Source of the DNA: Lachnospiraceae bacterium
Lineage (GTDB): Bacteria; Bacillota; Clostridia; Lachnospirales; Lachnospiraceae
Direction: 5' to 3'
Assembly: GCA_014804445.1 (NCBI GenBank)
Contig: JAAUZU010000004.1
Location: forward strand, 1-53,179
DNA length: 53,179 nucleotides
A program made the position numbers and the translations under genes. Position 1 is the stretch's first letter. Every line of letters starts with the position of its first letter. Positions 51,000 through 53,179 of the stretch are shown piece after piece. The notes beneath the pieces were generated by a model. The model saw nothing but the letters and a program-made list of their open reading frames with translations, searched no databases and had not been told where the DNA came from.

Positions 51000-51089
51000 T
51001 AACAGAACTGTCGATAGACGGTTAGTCCGCAATAATATTGGTACAAAAGTAACCGCTAGTTTGCGAAGCTGGGCGGTTATTTTTGTGCC
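51000..51089 (+). ncRNA. Predicted short RNA, antitoxin-like
   Basis: Starts about 8 bases after a strong promoter and ends at a bidirectional terminator, about 90 nt, with no ORF. Its leader holds ACGGTTAGTC (51018-51027), matching GGTGGTTAGTC in the leader of the facing RNA. Confidence 0.5.
51040..51089. terminator. Bidirectional terminator of the convergent RNA pair
   Basis: GGTACAAAAGTAACCGC pairs with GCGGTTATTTTTGTGCC around a 16-base loop; both sides carry A or T runs. Confidence 0.75.
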
Positions 51090-51190
51090 TTGCTATTCTT
51101 ACCAAGATTTCTGCAAGCAGATTTCTATGTAATTGGAGGTCACAGTCCTCCGTTGAATGACTAACCACCTACCGTTATGGCAGTACCTAT
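51040..51190 (-). ncRNA. Predicted facing RNA with decayed toxin frame
   Basis: Promoter TTGATT (51225-51220), 17 bases, TACAAT (51202-51197). The RNA carries GGAGG within a GGAGG/CCTCC hairpin (51133-51149). The frame ending GKNSKAQK before a TAA at the terminator is closed by a TAG 15 codons upstream, and the GTG frame ends after 14 codons, so no intact toxin is left. Confidence 0.45.
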
Positions 51191-51240
51191 AACGGTATTG
51201 TATCAAATTCAATTTGCTAAATCAACAATAAGTTGGTAAC

Positions 51241-51300
51241 TTAGAAGTTGATGTTCGAGACAGCTAATTCACCAGACATAAGTTTATATCCATCACTCAT
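51241..51300 (-). pseudogene. Truncated toxin remnant (19 aa)
   Basis: Begins ATG overlapping the antitoxin stop as ATGA, as toxin genes usually do, reads MSDGYKL and then 12 unrelated residues before TAA. Probably a toxin cut off by deletion or insertion. RelE/ParE identity cannot be shown from so little. Confidence 0.4.
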
Positions 51301-51443
51301 AGCCCAAACTCCTTAGCAAATTCAGCATCCACTTCATCTGCCGTATATGACTTGCCGGATTTTAAGGATTCGATTCCTTTTGTAAGCTCGGCATCAAGTT
51401 CGGCACGACTCATACCACCGATATCGTCCAGATTAAGCTGCAT
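51297..51443 (-). CDS. Type II antitoxin-like protein (48 aa)
   Basis: A 48-residue protein with SRAELDAELTKGIESLKSG followed by KSYTADEVDAEFAKEFGL, the C-terminal toxin-binding pattern of small RelB/ParD-class antitoxins. It lacks a DNA-binding N-terminus. GGGGTGG precedes the ATG. It overlaps the toxin remnant by 3 bp. Confidence 0.62.
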   Translation of the reverse strand: MQLNLDDIGGMSRAELDAELTKGIESLKSGKSYTADEVDAEFAKEFGL

Positions 51444-51464
51444 ATAAATCCACCCCTTCTTTTC

Positions 51465-51536
51465 TTACTGCATAATAAAACGGATAGGCACGTCTTCCAC
51501 ATACTTTTTCAATATTTCATTCAAACCTTGCGGCAT
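51465..51536 (-). pseudogene. Short remnant ORF (23 aa)
   Basis: ATG at 51536 follows GGAAGGAGG and opens MPQGLNEILKKYVEDV, then stops 7 codons later. The start looks like the first helix of an MNT nucleotidyltransferase, but this is a guess; probably a truncated gene start. Confidence 0.35.
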
Positions 51537-51593
51537 ATTCTTCCTCCTTCCCACGAACTGTATCATTATTATTCTATCATATCACCAACAAAG

Positions 51594-52910
51594 CTACAAT
51601 TCACTTTCATCTTTTCCGGCACAGGAATCCTCATACCCAATCTCCCCGCCGCAAATCGTATACTTCACCTTTCCCCTCAGTCTCCACCCCAGAAACGGAC
51701 TGTTATCCGACTTGGACACAAACCCGTCAACGGTAAAGCTCCCCTGCGGGTCGAAGAGAACGATGTCCGCGGGGCCGCCCTCGGCGAGATAGCCCGTGTC
51801 AAAATGGTACATGCGGGCGGGATTGATAGTCATCTTTTCGAGAAGGGACATCAGGGAGAGATAGCCCGTATCCACAAGGTAGGTGATTCCCAGCGCAAGC
51901 GCGGTCTCCAGACCGATGATGCCGCTGGGGGCTTCCGTGATGGGGCGCGCTTTTTCCTCGCGGCTGTGGGGGGCGTGGTCCGTCGCAATCAAGTCGATGG
52001 TGCCGTCCTGCAGCCCTTCGATGACTGCCATGCGGTCACTTTCCTCCCTGAGGGGCGGGTTCATCTTCGCCAGCGTACCGTACTGTATCACGGCTTCCTC
52101 CGTCAGGGTAAAATGGTGCGGCGTCGCCTCCGCATGGATATCGCCGCCTTTCGCTTTTGCCTGTCTGACCAATTCCACCGCTTCTTTGGTGCTGATGTGC
52201 TGTATGTCAACGCAGGCTCCCGTCTTCAAAGCAATCGCTAAATCACGCCGTACCAAATCAATTTCCGCTTCACGCTTAGAGCCGCCCACCTGATAATGGG
52301 CGGACGCTGCGCCTGCGTTGATGCCGTTATTTTCTATAAAAGCCGGATTTTCCTCATGAAAACTGATGGGCACATCCAGCCGTTTTACCTCCTGCATGGC
52401 TTTCCGCACGATTTCCTCAGATAAAACGGGAATCCCATCGTCCGTAAAACCTGCCGCGCCCGCTTTGTGAAGCTGCTCCATGTCCACCAGTCCGCCGCCC
52501 TGCATCCCGCGCGTTACGGCGGCACAGGTTTCCACATGCAGCCCCGTCTTTTTTCCCTTATCCAGCACATAGGCAAGCGTCTCTTCATTGTCCACCACCG
52601 GCTTCGTATTCGCCATCAGCACCACCGTGGTGTAGCCGCCCTTCAGTGCCGCCTTTGCTCCGGTTTCTATGTCTTCCTTGTGAGTAAAACCCGGGTCTCT
52701 GAAATGGACATGCACGTCCACAAGCCCAGGCGCCGCCACAAGTCCTGTCGCGTCTATCACCCGAATTTCTTCTGCCTTGCCGTCCTTTGTCATCTCATCA
52801 TACAGGCTCTCCCCTATTTTCAAAATATGCCCGTCCTTTATCAGAATGTCGTTGTATCCTTCCTCGCCTGTGGCGGGATTCATTACGTAAGCATTGGCAA
52901 TTAAAAGCAT
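51594..52910 (-). CDS. pyrC: Dihydroorotase
   Basis: A 438-residue zinc amidohydrolase closing carbamoyl-aspartate to dihydroorotate. HVHFRDPG near residue 67 binds zinc, IQHIST and HAEATPHHF supply further histidines, and TIDLIATDHAPHS holds the catalytic Asp. The start at 52910 is preferred to 52919 because AGGAGGG lies 8 bases upstream rather than 2. It belongs with pyrK/pyrD but is separated by the 2.2-kb decayed island. Confidence 0.95.
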   Translation of the reverse strand: MLLIANAYVMNPATGEEGYNDILIKDGHILKIGESLYDEMTKDGKAEEIRVIDATGLVAAPGLVDVHVHFRDPGFTHKEDIETGAKAALKGGYTTVVLMANTKPVVDNEETLAYVLDKGKKTGLHVETCAAVTRGMQGGGLVDMEQLHKAGAAGFTDDGIPVLSEEIVRKAMQEVKRLDVPISFHEENPAFIENNGINAGAASAHYQVGGSKREAEIDLVRRDLAIALKTGACVDIQHISTKEAVELVRQAKAKGGDIHAEATPHHFTLTEEAVIQYGTLAKMNPPLREESDRMAVIEGLQDGTIDLIATDHAPHSREEKARPITEAPSGIIGLETALALGITYLVDTGYLSLMSLLEKMTINPARMYHFDTGYLAEGGPADIVLFDPQGSFTVDGFVSKSDNSPFLGWRLRGKVKYTICGGEIGYEDSCAGKDESEL

Positions 52911-52997
52911 GTCTCGCATTCCCTCCTACTACAATATGTTCCGTAAAACATAGCCTGCCATCATACAGATGCGCTTGCCTGTCATATTTCTACCAAG

Positions 52998-53012
52998 AGT
53001 ATACCACACTCT
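52998..53012 (-). promoter_or_regulatory. Extended -10 promoter upstream of pyrC
   Basis: TGGTATACT on the minus strand (TATACT at 53003-52998) fits an extended -10; no good -35. The roughly 85-bp leader shows no clear PyrR-type site. Confidence 0.45.
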
Positions 53013-53078
53013 GCTTTTCTGTGCATACTACGTATTTTCCCCTCATAAAATTGTATAAATTCCAAAAATGTGATGTGT

Positions 53079-53179
53079 ATGAAAAAAAACAGAATAAAGC
53101 TTCTCTTTCCGATTACTGCCGTTCTGCTGCTTTTTGCCTGCATAATGGGCGGCTGCGGCATAGGTACAAGCGAAACCAC
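53079..53179 (+). CDS. Lipoprotein N-terminus (partial)
   Basis: ATG at 53079 opens MKKNRIKLLFPITAVLLLFA and a lipobox-like IMGGC, then runs off the window. The ribosome site is weak (GTGATG). Typical start of an exported lipoprotein; function unknown. Confidence 0.55.
   Translation, partial: MKKNRIKLLFPITAVLLLFACIMGGCGIGTSET

Noticed and set aside
52911..52997. PyrR attenuator upstream of pyrC
   Set aside because: No antiterminator/terminator pair or recognisable PyrR-binding loop could be found.

Overview
The window reads as a Clostridia chromosome, most likely Lachnospiraceae (inference). It has strong AGGAGG-type ribosome sites, sporulation genes (spoIIID and a SipL-like SPOCS/LysM gene), moderate G+C, a class 1B pyrD-pyrK pair and plant-glycan hydrolases. 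It splits into an integrated element (1 to about 23.7 kb) and host chromosome (about 23.7 to 53.2 kb).

Element, 1-23.7 kb. From about 20.7 kb leftward nearly all genes run on the minus strand as one tightly overlapping early/replication operon: XRE regulators, a coiled-coil protein, a small HTH protein, a SleB-type hydrolase, a zinc-finger protein of unknown function, DUF3846, a single-chain SbcD-SbcC (Mre11-Rad50) fusion, a DnaD/DUF4373-type replisome organiser with four 21-bp iterons inside it, an N6-methylase fused to a PcfK-like domain, a PcfJ-like protein, a Gp37/Gp68 radical-SAM-like protein, a two-OB-fold SSB, a RecU-like resolvase, a sliding clamp, a Dam-type methylase, an ASCH protein and a PAPS-reductase-like protein. 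A divergent promoter/operator region at 20.72-20.87 kb separates this operon from a rightward repressor, a lipoprotein, a 28-residue hydrophobic toxin with an antisense RNA, and a tyrosine integrase. The integrase abuts the 3' end of guaA, which is the likely attachment site. No capsid, tail, terminase or relaxase gene lies in the window, so prophage and ICE cannot be told apart; prophage is favoured by the replisome organiser, clamp and DUF3846 set.

Host, 23.7-53.2 kb. guaA, spoIIID and a GH35 beta-galactosidase are followed by two tiny genes, one Cys-rich. Next comes a BlaI/M56 signalling pair whose promoter carries two perfect operator dyads and whose leader holds a 135-bp palindromic repeat; a second copy of the repeat lies at 36.6 kb. 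Then follow a GH5 lipoprotein cellulase, a DnaQ-like exonuclease, an MmcQ/YjbR protein, tRNA-Val(CAC), a PcsB-like NlpC/P60 hydrolase, asnS, a trigger-factor-like foldase lipoprotein, cardiolipin synthase, a DUF1934 protein, murI, an ispE-gntR pair, an iron-type alcohol dehydrogenase, sipL, pyrD, pyrK and pyrC.

Between pyrK and pyrC lies a 2.2-kb island of decaying defence or addiction genes: a DUF1016 nuclease that has lost its catalytic core, a lone MNT nucleotidyltransferase, a convergent RNA pair built like a type I toxin-antitoxin locus, and an antitoxin whose toxin is truncated. The two convergent-RNA loci (22.0-22.26 kb and 50.96-51.23 kb) share one design: facing promoters, related 5' leaders and a shared bidirectional terminator.
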